Shown piece by piece: positions 16,364-26,631 of a stretch of DNA of 64,000 nt (its first letter is position 1; every line of letters begins with the position of its first letter). Below the pieces are notes generated by a model that ran no database searches, had not been told where the DNA came from, and saw only the letters and a program-made list of their open reading frames with translations. Made by a program: the position numbers and the translations under genes. Source of the stretch: Erythrobacter sp. BLCC-B19 (GTDB taxonomy: Bacteria > Pseudomonadota > Alphaproteobacteria > Sphingomonadales > Sphingomonadaceae); contig NZ_CP117516.1 of the NCBI RefSeq assembly GCF_028621955.1, positions 952,001 to 1,016,000 of the forward strand. Reading direction: 5' to 3'.

Positions 16364-17917
16364 TCAGGGGCCGAGCATCGGCGTGCTGATCTGCTCCATG
16401 TGCACCTTGTGCGCATTCTTGGGCCGGGTATCGGTAAGGCCGACATTGAACTCGTCATAGACCGGATCATAGCTGATCGGGATGCCCTGCGCCTGCAAGG
16501 CGGACAGCGCCACATAGGTGTCGCCCGCCGATGACTGACGGATGCGGGCCAGCTGGGCGGGATCATAGCGGTTGGCGAGCAGCTCGACCACCGAGCCGAG
16601 CCGTACCTTGAGCCCCTCGGGCGATTGCTGGAAATCGACCATGCCGGCAGTCTTGCCGTCAACCCGGGTGAGAAGCCGGGATGTGATGGTCTGCTGATAG
16701 CGGCTGCTCGCCGCGCCAGCGGGTGCGGCAAGCGCAGGTTTGGGTTTCGGCAAAGCGGCGACGGCCGCTGGTGCCGGTGCAGGAACGCTGGCGGGCTTTG
16801 CCGTCGGTGTCGGCGCGGCGACGGGGGCCGGAGCAGCCGCCGGGCGCGGCGCGGCAATCGGCGCGCGCGCGGCAGGCACCGCAGCAGCGCTCGCGCTGAC
16901 TGGCGCGGCCGGACGCGCAGCCGCTGCAAGCGGCGCGCTGGCGGGTGCGGAGGCCGGACGCGCAGCTGTGGCGGCGGGCGGCGCGGTTCGGGACGCGATG
17001 GTCTGCGCGGTGGTCACCTGATCGATCGCCCCGCGCGGCGCAGGCGCGCGGCCGGTGGCGCTGCCAGCGGCGGGCAGCGGGGATGCAGGAGCAAGCGTTG
17101 CCGTCGGCGTGACCTGCGGCGCCGATGGCGCTGCTGCCACTGGCGCGGGACGAGCAGCGCTCGCCGGGGTCGATGGCGCTGTCGGTTCTACCGCGACACC
17201 GGCGTTCACCCCGCCTGCGCTGATCGGTGCGGCAGGCACGGGCGCGGCAGCGGCAAGGCGCGCGGCTGGCGGCGCTGGCTCGGCTGCGGGGAGCTTGGCA
17301 GGTGCGGCGGCTCCGGTTGTCACCGCTACGGGCTGGGCCGGCAGGACGGCGCGGGCAACCGGCTCCACCTGCGGGGCGGACGGCGCGGTCACAGCGTCAA
17401 GCGCGCCCGCATCCTCGCCGAGCGCGGTGACGCGCGCGGCCGGAGCAACCAGCGCCGGAGCGCTGCTCTCGGCGCGCGGCAAGCTTGGCGGCGCAAGCTG
17501 CGCGGGCGGCATTTGCACAGGCGCCACAGGCTCGGGCAAGGGCGCAGGCTCGATCAGGCGTTCTGTCTGTGCCGGAAGGGTAGCAAGGCCCGCCGACGGA
17601 TTTGCGGCGATCAAGGCGGCATAGCGCACACCTGTCAGCGCAGGGCCAGATACCGCTGCAACGCCGAACCGTTTGGCGGCGGGATCCTTGGCCGGGACCG
17701 GAGGGGGCAGCCCGTCACGCCCGAGGCTCCCGTCGACATCGCCGGCACCCACCGAGAATTCCGGAACGGTCAGCGCAGCGATCACCACCACGCTGCCGGG
17801 GACGACCCGCGCCATCACCCGCCGACCCAGACCCTTGCGACGCACGGGCGCAACCGCGTCAGCGCCGTCTGCGCACGCGTCAGCCTCAGCATCGAGTGGT
17901 GGTCTGCAATCTGTCAC
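16364..17917 (-). CDS. Ala/Pro-rich membrane-anchored protein with conserved-looking C-terminal domain
   Basis: This 517-residue protein converges on csgH with a 12-nt gap. A basic N-terminus (RRKGLGRRVMAR, residues 27-38) precedes one transmembrane segment (VVPGSVVVIAALTVPEF), so it is probably a single-pass inner-membrane protein with a periplasmic body. Residues 70-400 are low-complexity Ala/Pro/Val, like a flexible spacer. The last 115 residues form an ordered domain containing DGKTAGMVDFQQSPEGLKVR, then LGSVVELLANRYDPAQLARI and a terminal segment rich in Tyr and Asp. The start codon is GTG. A TonB-like or secretin-associated spacer architecture comes to mind, but I recognise no family. 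A role with curli is inferred only from location. Confidence 0.6.
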   Translation of the reverse strand: MTDCRPPLDAEADACADGADAVAPVRRKGLGRRVMARVVPGSVVVIAALTVPEFSVGAGDVDGSLGRDGLPPPVPAKDPAAKRFGVAAVSGPALTGVRYAALIAANPSAGLATLPAQTERLIEPAPLPEPVAPVQMPPAQLAPPSLPRAESSAPALVAPAARVTALGEDAGALDAVTAPSAPQVEPVARAVLPAQPVAVTTGAAAPAKLPAAEPAPPAARLAAAAPVPAAPISAGGVNAGVAVEPTAPSTPASAARPAPVAAAPSAPQVTPTATLAPASPLPAAGSATGRAPAPRGAIDQVTTAQTIASRTAPPAATAARPASAPASAPLAAAARPAAPVSASAAAVPAARAPIAAPRPAAAPAPVAAPTPTAKPASVPAPAPAAVAALPKPKPALAAPAGAASSRYQQTITSRLLTRVDGKTAGMVDFQQSPEGLKVRLGSVVELLANRYDPAQLARIRQSSAGDTYVALSALQAQGIPISYDPVYDEFNVGLTDTRPKNAHKVHMEQISTPMLGP

Positions 17918-18147
17918 AAAAGCCCCCAGAGCACGTTCCTATGCGGCGCTGCAACGATTCGGCAAAGAGAAATCCGTCCCGGATCGGGATTCGACTTTGC
18001 TAAGATGCTGATATTCAATGATCCGGCTAAGAGGCAACGGGGACACCAGCGCGGCAGTGGTGCCAATTTGGCGCAGATTACGATTGCGCTTCCCCCGAAT
18101 CGCCCCTGCGCCTATCCGGGCCGGCTCGCCTTGCGGCGCGCACCGTT

Positions 18148-19554
18148 ATGACCATGCACGATACCACCACCACTCTCGACACGCCCGGCTGGGGGCAGGA
18201 GATCCGCGCGACGCTGGCGCTGGCGGTGCCGCTGGCTGCGACCAATCTGCTGCAAATGCTGATCCACGCGGTCGACGTGATCTTCATCGCGCGCCTCGGC
18301 GACACGCCGCTTGCCGCATCGAGCCTTGCGATCGCGATCTTCGGCCTCACGGTCTGGGCCATGACCGGCCTCGTCGGCGCCTGCGCGCCGCTGATCTCCG
18401 CCGAGCGCGGGCGGCGCTTGCACGCGGTGCGCGAGATCCGCCGCACGGTGCGGATGGGAATGTGGGTGGCCGCGGGATTCGGCTGCGTCGGCATGGGGAT
18501 TGCCTTTGCCGGTGAGCGGCTGCTGCTGGCGAGCGGTCAGGATCCCGCGATTGCGGCGATGGCGGGCGATTTCCTGTTTGTGCTGGCCTTCGCGATGATC
18601 CCCATGATCCTTGCCGGCGTGTTCCGCATCTTCGTCGCCGCGCTGGGCAAGCCCGGCTATGCCACCGCGATCACGCTGCTGGCGCTGGGCACCAATATCC
18701 TCGGCAACTGGACGCTGGTGTTCGGCAATCTCGGCCTGCCTGCGCTGGGCCTGATGGGCTCGGCGCTGTCGAGCGTCATCACAGCGCTCGCGATGCTGGC
18801 GGCCTATGTCGTCGTCATCACCCGCGATCGCACGCTCAGGCGCTATCGCATCTTCGGGCGCTGGTGGCGGCCGGAATGGCGGCGGCTGCGCGACATCATG
18901 GTGATCGGCACGCCGATTGCGCTCACCGTGCTGGCCGAGGCCGGGCTGTTCAGCGGCGCGGCACTGCTCATGGGCCGCTTCGGCGAGACCGAGCTTGCCG
19001 CGCATACGCTGGCGCTGAACCTCGCCGCGCTCGCCTTCCAGATCCCCTTCGGCACCGCACAGGCGGCGACGATCCGCGTGGGCTTCCACCATGGTGCGGG
19101 TGACGCGCAAGCGGCGGGCCGGGCGGGCTGGGTCGCGCTCGCGATCGGCACGGGGTTCATGAGCACCACCGCGCTTGCGATGCTGCTGATGCCGACGCTG
19201 CTGCTCAAGGTCTATATCGACCCGGCCGCCCCGGCCAATGCAGCGCTGGTGGGCTTTGCGCTGCAATATCTGCTGTGGGCGGCGATCTTCCAGCTGGCCG
19301 ACGGCGTGCAGGCGGTGGGCGCGGGGGCGCTCAGGGGCTTGCAGGACACCCAGGTGCCGATGTGGATCGCGATCTTCAGCTATTGGGTGCCCGGCTTCGG
19401 TCTCGCCATCGGCCTTGGCTTCTACACCCCGCTTGAGGGAACGGGCGTGTGGATCGGGCTTGCCACCGGGCTGTTCTTCGCTGCGGCCGGGCTGCTGTGG
19501 CGCTGGGCGCGGCGCGACCGTCTGGGGCTGACGGACTACGCCGCTGCGGCCTAG
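18148..19554 (+). CDS. MATE family efflux transporter
   Basis: This 468-residue protein has twelve predicted transmembrane helices in two six-helix halves, the MATE fold that exports cationic compounds in exchange for H+ or Na+. The N-terminal half contains LAVPLAATNLLQMLIHAVDV, followed by FIARLGDTPLAASSLA, the conserved MATE start. The second half repeats the pattern at IGTPIALTVLAEAGLFSGAA and MGRFGETELAAHTLAL. ATGs at 18148 and 18154 are both possible. The substrate is unknown. Its stop overlaps the convergent mscS stop by 4 nt. The 230-bp gap upstream contains no clear gene. Confidence 0.9.
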   Translation: MTMHDTTTTLDTPGWGQEIRATLALAVPLAATNLLQMLIHAVDVIFIARLGDTPLAASSLAIAIFGLTVWAMTGLVGACAPLISAERGRRLHAVREIRRTVRMGMWVAAGFGCVGMGIAFAGERLLLASGQDPAIAAMAGDFLFVLAFAMIPMILAGVFRIFVAALGKPGYATAITLLALGTNILGNWTLVFGNLGLPALGLMGSALSSVITALAMLAAYVVVITRDRTLRRYRIFGRWWRPEWRRLRDIMVIGTPIALTVLAEAGLFSGAALLMGRFGETELAAHTLALNLAALAFQIPFGTAQAATIRVGFHHGAGDAQAAGRAGWVALAIGTGFMSTTALAMLLMPTLLLKVYIDPAAPANAALVGFALQYLLWAAIFQLADGVQAVGAGALRGLQDTQVPMWIAIFSYWVPGFGLAIGLGFYTPLEGTGVWIGLATGLFFAAAGLLWRWARRDRLGLTDYAAAA

Positions 19555-20414
19555 GACTTGGCTGGCAGCGCCCTGACCTCGCGCTGCGGGAAGGGGATCG
19601 AAATGCCGACCTCGTCGAACCGCCGCTTGGTCGCTTCGGTCAAGGCCCAGGACAGGCCGAGATAATCCTCGGTCTTGCACCATACCCTCAGGCCCATCGT
19701 CACCGCACTATCGGCCAGCGCCGCCACGAACACGGTGGGCGCGGGTTCGGACAAGACCCGCTGATCGGCATTGGCCAGCGCCAGCAGCTCGGCCCGCGCC
19801 TGTTCGATGCTGTCGTCATAGCCGATCCCGATCAGCAGCTCGAACCGCCGCTTGGGCATCCGCGAGAAGTTGATGATCGGCTTGTTCCACAGCTCGTTAT
19901 TGGGAACCATGACGTAGAGCCCGTCATATTGCAGCAGTTCGGTGGTGAACAGGCCGATGCCCTGAACCACCCCGGTGACAGCGCCCGCGGTGATCGCCTC
20001 GCCCACGCGGAAGGGCCGCTGGATCAGGATCATCACCCCGGCCGCGACATTCGACAGCGTGCCCTGAAGCGCCAGCCCCACAGCCAGCGCGAGGCCGCCC
20101 AGCGCTGCGATGATCGAGGTCGTCTGCACCCCGAACTGGGTCAGCACCGTGATGCCGACCACCACCCACAGCGCATACTTGATGATATTGCTGAGGAACT
20201 TGGCAACCGTCGGCTCGATCCGGCCCGATCGGGTCAGCGCGCGGTCGGCCCAGCGCGAGAGCCACCGGGCGAGGATCACCCCGATCACCAGCACCGCCAC
20301 CGCGCCGGTCAGATAGGCGAGGTTGGTCTTCAGCCACAGCCATGCCTCATGGGCGAAATTGATCTCGTCGCCGAGACTGGCGGCGATCTTGGGCGGCAGT
20401 TTGGGGGCGGACAT
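19551..20414 (-). CDS. Small-conductance mechanosensitive channel (MscS family)
   Basis: This 287-residue inner-membrane channel releases solutes on hypo-osmotic shock. Three transmembrane helices are visible; the third carries the Gly/Ala-packed pore motif LGGLALAVGLALQGTLSNVA. The beta domain follows (FRVGEAITAGAVTGVVQGIG) and then the alpha/beta vestibule ending in ISIPFPQREVRAL, the standard MscS C-terminal signature. Start chosen at ATG 20414 (MSAPKLPPK); the longer frame upstream adds an unlikely polar leader. It is divergent from groES. Confidence 0.92.
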   Translation of the reverse strand: MSAPKLPPKIAASLGDEINFAHEAWLWLKTNLAYLTGAVAVLVIGVILARWLSRWADRALTRSGRIEPTVAKFLSNIIKYALWVVVGITVLTQFGVQTTSIIAALGGLALAVGLALQGTLSNVAAGVMILIQRPFRVGEAITAGAVTGVVQGIGLFTTELLQYDGLYVMVPNNELWNKPIINFSRMPKRRFELLIGIGYDDSIEQARAELLALANADQRVLSEPAPTVFVAALADSAVTMGLRVWCKTEDYLGLSWALTEATKRRFDEVGISIPFPQREVRALPAKS

Positions 20415-20560
20415 GGGATCGGGGCTCCTGCTTGCGAGCGCCTTGCAATAACCATCCCCAAGGGTGCTGGCCACCCCTCGCCCAAAATCGCATCCGGCGC
20501 GAAATTTTTTGCGCGCGCAGGGCTTGATTCATTCCGCCCCCACGACCAAATGCCCCCGCG

Positions 20561-20587
20561 TTGGCACTCTCGGACGGAGAGTGCCAA
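20561..20587 (+). promoter_or_regulatory. CIRCE operator (HrcA binding site) upstream of groESL
   Basis: TTGGCACTC, nine spacer bases and GAGTGCCAA form a perfect 9-bp inverted repeat, differing from the classical CIRCE (TTAGCACTC-N9-GAGTGCTAA) by one symmetric substitution. It lies 34 nt before groES. HrcA binding here would repress groESL until heat shock. hrcA itself is not in the window. A TTGATT at 20524-20529 with CAAATG 17 nt later could be the promoter, but the -10 is weak. Confidence 0.9.
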
Positions 20588-20620
20588 GCCAACTCACCAT
20601 TTCAAGGAAAGGTCATACTC

Positions 20621-20908
20621 ATGGCATTTCGTCCGCTGCACGACCGCGTTGTGGTCCGTCGCATCGAAGCCGACACCAAGACTGCCGGCGGCATCATCAT
20701 CCCCGACAGCGCTCAGGAAAAGCCGAGCGAAGGCGAAGTCATCGCCGTGGGCGAAGGCGCCCGTGACGATGCCGGCAACCGCATCACCCCCGACGTCAAG
20801 GTCGGCGACCGCGTGCTGTTCGGCAAGTGGTCGGGCACCGAAGTCAAGATCGCTGGCGAAGACCTGCTGATCATGAAGGAAAGCGACATCATGGGGATCG
20901 TCGGCTAA
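20621..20908 (+). CDS. groES: Co-chaperonin GroES
   Basis: This 95-residue protein forms the heptameric lid of the GroEL folding chamber. It opens [20 protein letters not shown], has the mobile loop [20 protein letters not shown] (about residues 20-40) and ends ESDIMGIVG, all typical. The start follows AAGGAAAGG at 20604-20612 and gives the exact family length. It is under CIRCE control and co-transcribed with groEL, 53 nt downstream. Confidence 0.98.
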   Translation: MAFRPLHDRVVVRRIEADTKTAGGIIIPDSAQEKPSEGEVIAVGEGARDDAGNRITPDVKVGDRVLFGKWSGTEVKIAGEDLLIMKESDIMGIVG

Positions 20909-20934
20909 GCGCCGCGCCCTTCTTCCCTTTCTAA

Positions 20935-22593
<1,659 letters not shown>

Positions 22594-22610
22594 GCCGCTA
22601 GGGCGGGCGC

Positions 22611-22630
22611 GAGCCAGCGCAAGCTGGCTC
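22611..22630 (+). other. Hairpin with GCAA tetraloop after groEL
   Basis: GAGCCAGC-GCAA-GCTGGCTC is a perfect 8-bp stem with a stable GNRA tetraloop. The flanking GGCGGGCGC / GCACTCGCC can extend it with one mismatch. No U-run follows. It may protect the 3' end of the groESL mRNA. Confidence 0.5.
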
Positions 22631-22717
22631 CGCACTCGCCCAAGGCCGGTCAGCGGGGCGCCCACGCCCCGTCTGACGACTCGAGCTTTGCCCGAGGCGG
22701 CCCAAGCCAGACACAAG

Positions 22718-22750
22718 AAAACCCCGGCGGAGCGATCCGCCGGGGTTTTT
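22718..22750. terminator. Bidirectional rho-independent terminator of groESL
   Basis: The stem AAAACCCCGGCGGA (22718-22731) pairs with TCCGCCGGGGTTTT (22736-22749) around a GCGA loop, with a T-run on the plus strand and an A-run on the 5' side. It ends groESL and insulates the dioxygenase gene downstream. Confidence 0.9.
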
Positions 22751-22803
22751 CTGTGCCAGCCTCCATTTACCCCTTAGTGAACTTCCCCTGCCATAGCGGC
22801 ACC

Positions 22804-23892
22804 ATGGACGGTCTGCGCATCTCCCACGACACCTCGGCCTATGAAGTCCCCGCCGCGCTCGATGGCGCGGGGCGGCTGACGGCGGCTTGCGTCGCCCGCG
22901 CGCTGGCGATGATGGACACCCACGGCCTTGTCGTCCTCACCGGGCTCTTGTCCGGCGCCGAGGCCGATGCGGGGCTGTCGCTGATCCGCCAGACCATCGA
23001 CGATCCCGATCGCGCCCGCAGCACCTTTGCCAGCGAGACCGACAATCTCTACGTTCGGCGCGATTTCTGCTCCTTGCCGTCAAGCCCCGAGGTAACCGGC
23101 TTTGCGGCGATGCTCGCCCAGCGGCTCGAGGGCGTGATCGGCGAATATTGCGGCCGCTCGCGCCCCGTGCTCGAGATCGCGACCTTCACAAGCTACCTTG
23201 GCTCCTCGCACCAGTATATCCACCGCGATCCAGCAGGGGTGATCAGTATGTTTGCGGCGGTCGAGGACATCTCGCCGCAGCAAGGCGGCACGGTGTTCGT
23301 GCCCGGCACGCATCAGTTTGGCGGGGCCGATTATCGGCATGGCGGCGGTGCCTACGGGCAGATGGAGTTGTTCCGCACGCTGTGCAACGCGCGCATTTTC
23401 CGCCACAATCTCGCCAAGCTGCGGGCGATGCGCGGATCGGCGGAGGCGCCGCTTGCACCGGGCGAATTCCGCGACCGGGTGTTCTCGATGAAGTGGGATC
23501 AGCACCAGCCCAATCTGCTGCGCTTCCTCGCGGGCAAGAACTCGCAGTTCAGCCTGCGCCACCTCTGCCCGAGGACGCTGTGGCAGTTGTGGCGCAAGGG
23601 CGCGACGCTCGATCAGCGGTTCCGCCCGGTACAGGTCGCGCCGCGCAAGGGGACGGTGATCCTCTACCGCAGCGACCTGCTCCACGCCGGGCCGGACAAC
23701 CGGTCGGGCCAGCCGCGACGGTTCTTCGGCATGAGCATCGCGCGCGATCATCTCGACACCAAATACTGGCACGACGGCTACTCGCCGCACCCCACACTGG
23801 TGGCCGAGCCGCTGACCTTCGCCGACCTACTGGCCGCGCCGGGCCTTGCGGCCGCAGTGCCCGAACGCCGACCGGGCACCTTGGTGCGCTGA
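22804..23892 (+). CDS. Phytanoyl-CoA dioxygenase (PhyH) family protein
   Basis: This 362-residue putative Fe(II)/2-oxoglutarate-dependent oxygenase has a jelly-roll core. The metal triad is visible as HRD (His140, Asp142) and the distal His294 in LLHAGPDNRS. Arg300 or Arg305 is placed to bind 2-oxoglutarate. The segment GGTVFVPGTHQFGG is the conserved strand between them. The ATG at 22804 is preceded by only a weak ribosome binding site. It stands alone between the groESL terminator and a convergent gene, so the substrate cannot be inferred. Members act on lipids, antibiotics or small metabolites. Confidence 0.8.
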   Translation: MDGLRISHDTSAYEVPAALDGAGRLTAACVARALAMMDTHGLVVLTGLLSGAEADAGLSLIRQTIDDPDRARSTFASETDNLYVRRDFCSLPSSPEVTGFAAMLAQRLEGVIGEYCGRSRPVLEIATFTSYLGSSHQYIHRDPAGVISMFAAVEDISPQQGGTVFVPGTHQFGGADYRHGGGAYGQMELFRTLCNARIFRHNLAKLRAMRGSAEAPLAPGEFRDRVFSMKWDQHQPNLLRFLAGKNSQFSLRHLCPRTLWQLWRKGATLDQRFRPVQVAPRKGTVILYRSDLLHAGPDNRSGQPRRFFGMSIARDHLDTKYWHDGYSPHPTLVAEPLTFADLLAAPGLAAAVPERRPGTLVR

Positions 23893-23901
23893 AGCTGGCC
23901 C

Positions 23902-24840
23902 TCAATCCAGAAAGGGCAGCAGCCGGTCGTTCAGGGAGAAAACGTCCCGCAAGCACGCCTCCGTCCAGTCTTCACGCCGCTTGAAGGGGTGAGATCGCCA
24001 TCGGCCGGGCTCATGCCAGAAGACTCCCCCAGGCTTCGCAAACACAGGCATATCAGGCGCGATCCGGGACAATATCTTGTGAGATTCGCGGTAGATTTCC
24101 AGCGGTTCCGCCTTACGGCCCAGAAAGCTCTCTCGGATCGGCCCGCTCGTCACTGGTGGCCGATACAGGGGCGGAACGACAAAAATCGTCTTTTCAATGT
24201 ATTCGGACGACAGGATGACCTCAAGCTCAGACAAGGTCGAGGGCTGAGTGAATGGCAAGGCAAAAATGATCTGCGCCTGCTCCATCAGCAGCAGAGCCTT
24301 GTCCTCCCATTCGGCATCCGTGCTGTTGATTTCGCCCGGGCCAAATCCGACCCCCTTGCCGGATAGCGCGATTAGCGGCAGTCGGGGCTCGATCGCTCGC
24401 GCCAGCATATCTTCAATCGCGACGCGAAAGCCGTAGCGCACCACATCATCGCTGCCGATGTCGGTTGTCTCCCATGCGAACCGGTCATCCGAGAAGAATG
24501 GACGCACATAGAAGGCGTAGGGTTCTACGCTGACCATTGGAGACGCGAGCGTAGTTGCAATACGATGCGCCGCCCTATCCCTGTCGTGCTGCCGTGCCTT
24601 GCCCTCGCGAACGATCTGTCGGAAGCGGCTGACAAGAAGGATCAGGGGCAGAACGAGTATGGCAGCCAGCAAAACACCTAGTGCGATCTTACCAGACTGC
24701 GGAATTGATCCGAGCCAGCCCGGAAAGAACTTGTCGAGCAGCTTGGAAGCGACCGGAACGACCGAACCGAGCGCCAGCAATTGGAGCCCGAAGGTCGTCC
24801 ACGGATGCGTTTCGCTTGTCGGTGGTGGGCGCGTTACCAT
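23902..24840 (-). CDS. Two-helix membrane protein with a Rossmann-like cytosolic domain, unknown function
   Basis: This 312-residue protein has two N-terminal transmembrane helices (about residues 16-38 and 50-72), then a soluble domain of about 220 residues. The domain pattern is FYVRPFFSDDRFAWE, an amphipathic helix, PLIALSGKGVGFGPGE, EWEDKALLLMEQAQIIFALP and SELEVILSSEYIEKTIFVVP. This alternation of strands and helices with D/E-rich turns resembles membrane-tethered TIR/SLOG-like families, but no catalytic residue can be assigned. By eye the GC content is clearly lower than in neighbours, which suggests acquisition by transfer. It converges on the dioxygenase and lies 56 nt downstream of glpX. 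Confidence 0.55.
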   Translation of the reverse strand: MVTRPPPTSETHPWTTFGLQLLALGSVVPVASKLLDKFFPGWLGSIPQSGKIALGVLLAAILVLPLILLVSRFRQIVREGKARQHDRDRAAHRIATTLASPMVSVEPYAFYVRPFFSDDRFAWETTDIGSDDVVRYGFRVAIEDMLARAIEPRLPLIALSGKGVGFGPGEINSTDAEWEDKALLLMEQAQIIFALPFTQPSTLSELEVILSSEYIEKTIFVVPPLYRPPVTSGPIRESFLGRKAEPLEIYRESHKILSRIAPDMPVFAKPGGVFWHEPGRWRSHPFKRREDWTEACLRDVFSLNDRLLPFLD

Positions 24841-24896
24841 GATCCCCGTTCACGCCAGCAGGCGCAACCATGTCCTGCCTGGTCGGTGCGCGCTGA

Positions 24897-25913
24897 TCAC
24901 CCGATCCGGTGTTCGCCCCGGATCCACCGCACCGTTCCAGAGCTGGCCCGCATCACCACGCTTTCGGTGGTCAGGATCGTCTGTCCGGTCGGCTTGCGGC
25001 GGCGCTTGACCCCGCCCAGCAGCGAACCGTCGGTCACCCCGGTGGCGGCGAAGATGCAGTCACCCTTGGCGAGGTCTTCCAGCTTGTAGATGCGATTGAG
25101 GTCTTCGATCCCCCACTTGGCGGCACGGGCCTTTTCGTCATCGTTGCGGAACACCAGCCGCCCGTTGAACTGCCCGCCGACGCAGCGCAGCGCGGCCGCC
25201 GCCAGCACGCCTTCGGGCGCGCCGCCCTGGCCCATGTAGAGGTCGATGGTGGTTTCCTCGTCGGTCACCGCGATCACCCCCGCGACATCGCCGTCGCCGA
25301 TCAGCACCACGCCGCAGCCGAGGCTGCGCAGCTCGGCGATGAGGTCAGCATGGCGCGGACGATCGAGCACGCAGACGTTGATCTGCGACGGTTCGACACC
25401 CTTGGCCTTGGCGACCGCGCAGACGTTTTCGGTGGGCGACTTGGCGAGATCGATGATGCCCTCGGGATAGCCCGGGCCGACCGCCAGCTTGTCCATATAG
25501 ACGTCGGGTGCGTTGAGCAGGCAGCCTTCTTCCGCCGCCGCCAGCACCGCAAGCGCATTGGGCCCCGCCTTGGCGGTGATGGTGGTGCCTTCGAGCGGAT
25601 CCAATGCGATGTCGATCTTCGGGCCTTTGCCCATGCCGACCTTCTCGCCGATATAGAGCATCGGTGCCTCGTCACGCTCGCCTTCGCCGATCACCACGGT
25701 GCCGTCGATATAGAGGTTGTCGAAGGCCTTGCGCATGGCTTCCACCGCGGCTGCGTCAGCCGCCTTCTCGTCCCCGCGCCCGACCAGCTGCGCTGCCGCA
25801 ATCGCCGCCGCTTCGGTGACGCGCACCATCTCCAGCACCAGGACGCGCTGGATCGCGTTTTCGGCGGAAGCTTGCCCGGCAGGCACGAGGTCGGTATCGG
25901 GTGTCGAGTTCAT
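24897..25913 (-). CDS. glpX: Class II fructose-1,6-bisphosphatase
   Basis: This 338-residue gluconeogenic enzyme hydrolyses fructose 1,6-bisphosphate to fructose 6-phosphate. The metal-binding motifs GEGERDEAPMLY and DIALDPLEGTTITAKAGPNA are those of the GlpX family. The segment ADLIAELRSLGCGVVLIGDGDVAG is also typical. The ATG at 25913 is chosen with AAGGGCTG upstream; the longer frame adds 14 residues without support. In relatives it is commonly next to hom. Here three plus-strand genes separate them. Confidence 0.95.
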   Translation of the reverse strand: MNSTPDTDLVPAGQASAENAIQRVLVLEMVRVTEAAAIAAAQLVGRGDEKAADAAAVEAMRKAFDNLYIDGTVVIGEGERDEAPMLYIGEKVGMGKGPKIDIALDPLEGTTITAKAGPNALAVLAAAEEGCLLNAPDVYMDKLAVGPGYPEGIIDLAKSPTENVCAVAKAKGVEPSQINVCVLDRPRHADLIAELRSLGCGVVLIGDGDVAGVIAVTDEETTIDLYMGQGGAPEGVLAAAALRCVGGQFNGRLVFRNDDEKARAAKWGIEDLNRIYKLEDLAKGDCIFAATGVTDGSLLGGVKRRRKPTGQTILTTESVVMRASSGTVRWIRGEHRIG

Positions 25914-25978
25914 GTCCAATTCAGCCCTTCTTCGCTCTGGTTGCGTCCCAGCCATGTATCAGACCGGCGCTTAAGCGG

Positions 25979-26620
25979 ATGGAGACGGGTTTGTCGAGCA
26001 AAGCAACGTCTGCCCGCACCCAATTGCGGATTGTGCTGGCCGTTATCGCCGGAACGATGGCGATGCCACTGGCCGCGCAGGATGACACGACCGAGACACC
26101 TGCGCCCGCTGCCGAAACACCCCCACCTCCGCCGGCGCCAGCCGAGCCTCGGCCGCGAATCGACCTGATGGTCACCGTGCCGCGCAGCGATGCCAGCGAG
26201 GCGCAATTGCAGGAGTGCCGTGACGATACCGACGCGGGCACGATCAGCGGCGAAATCGTGGTCTGCCGCGAAGTCAGGCAGGACGGCAAGACCCCGCTGA
26301 CCGGGGATCGCGCCGCCACGCAGAAGCGCTATGCCGAGGAAACCGCGCTGAAGGGCGCACCGCGCGCACCCGAAGCTTTCGGCATCCCCGACAATGGCAA
26401 GGGGATCGGCTTCGGCAAGCCGCCGCCGGCTGCAATCATGATCGATGTCGCGGCGCTGCCCAAGGCACCGGAAGGCTCCGACGCGGATCGCATCGCGCGC
26501 GGGCTTGCGCCGCTGGGCGAGGAGCGCGAGCTCACCGAAGAGGAAGAAAAGGCGCGGCGCGAGGCGGCGGGGATCAAGACCAGCGTGCCGCCCAGACCCA
26601 AGAAGGGGAAGGGCGGATAG
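25979..26620 (+). CDS. Secreted Pro-rich protein, tandem paralogue A
   Basis: This 213-residue protein has a signal peptide (TQLRIVLAVIAGTMAMPLAAQ, after a short basic start) and a Pro-rich segment (residues 40-60). Two motifs are shared with the next gene: QECRDDTDAGTISGEIVVCR, with two Cys, and PPPAAIMIDVAALPKAPEGSD, followed by ADRIARGLAPL. The C-terminus is charged (EEEEKARREAAGIK). I recognise no named family; proteins of this kind are common in Sphingomonadales as hypothetical periplasmic proteins. It starts 65 bp from divergent glpX, so that gap must hold both promoters. Confidence 0.7.
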   Translation: METGLSSKATSARTQLRIVLAVIAGTMAMPLAAQDDTTETPAPAAETPPPPPAPAEPRPRIDLMVTVPRSDASEAQLQECRDDTDAGTISGEIVVCREVRQDGKTPLTGDRAATQKRYAEETALKGAPRAPEAFGIPDNGKGIGFGKPPPAAIMIDVAALPKAPEGSDADRIARGLAPLGEERELTEEEEKARREAAGIKTSVPPRPKKGKGG

Positions 26621-26631
26621 GAGCGCCCGCC

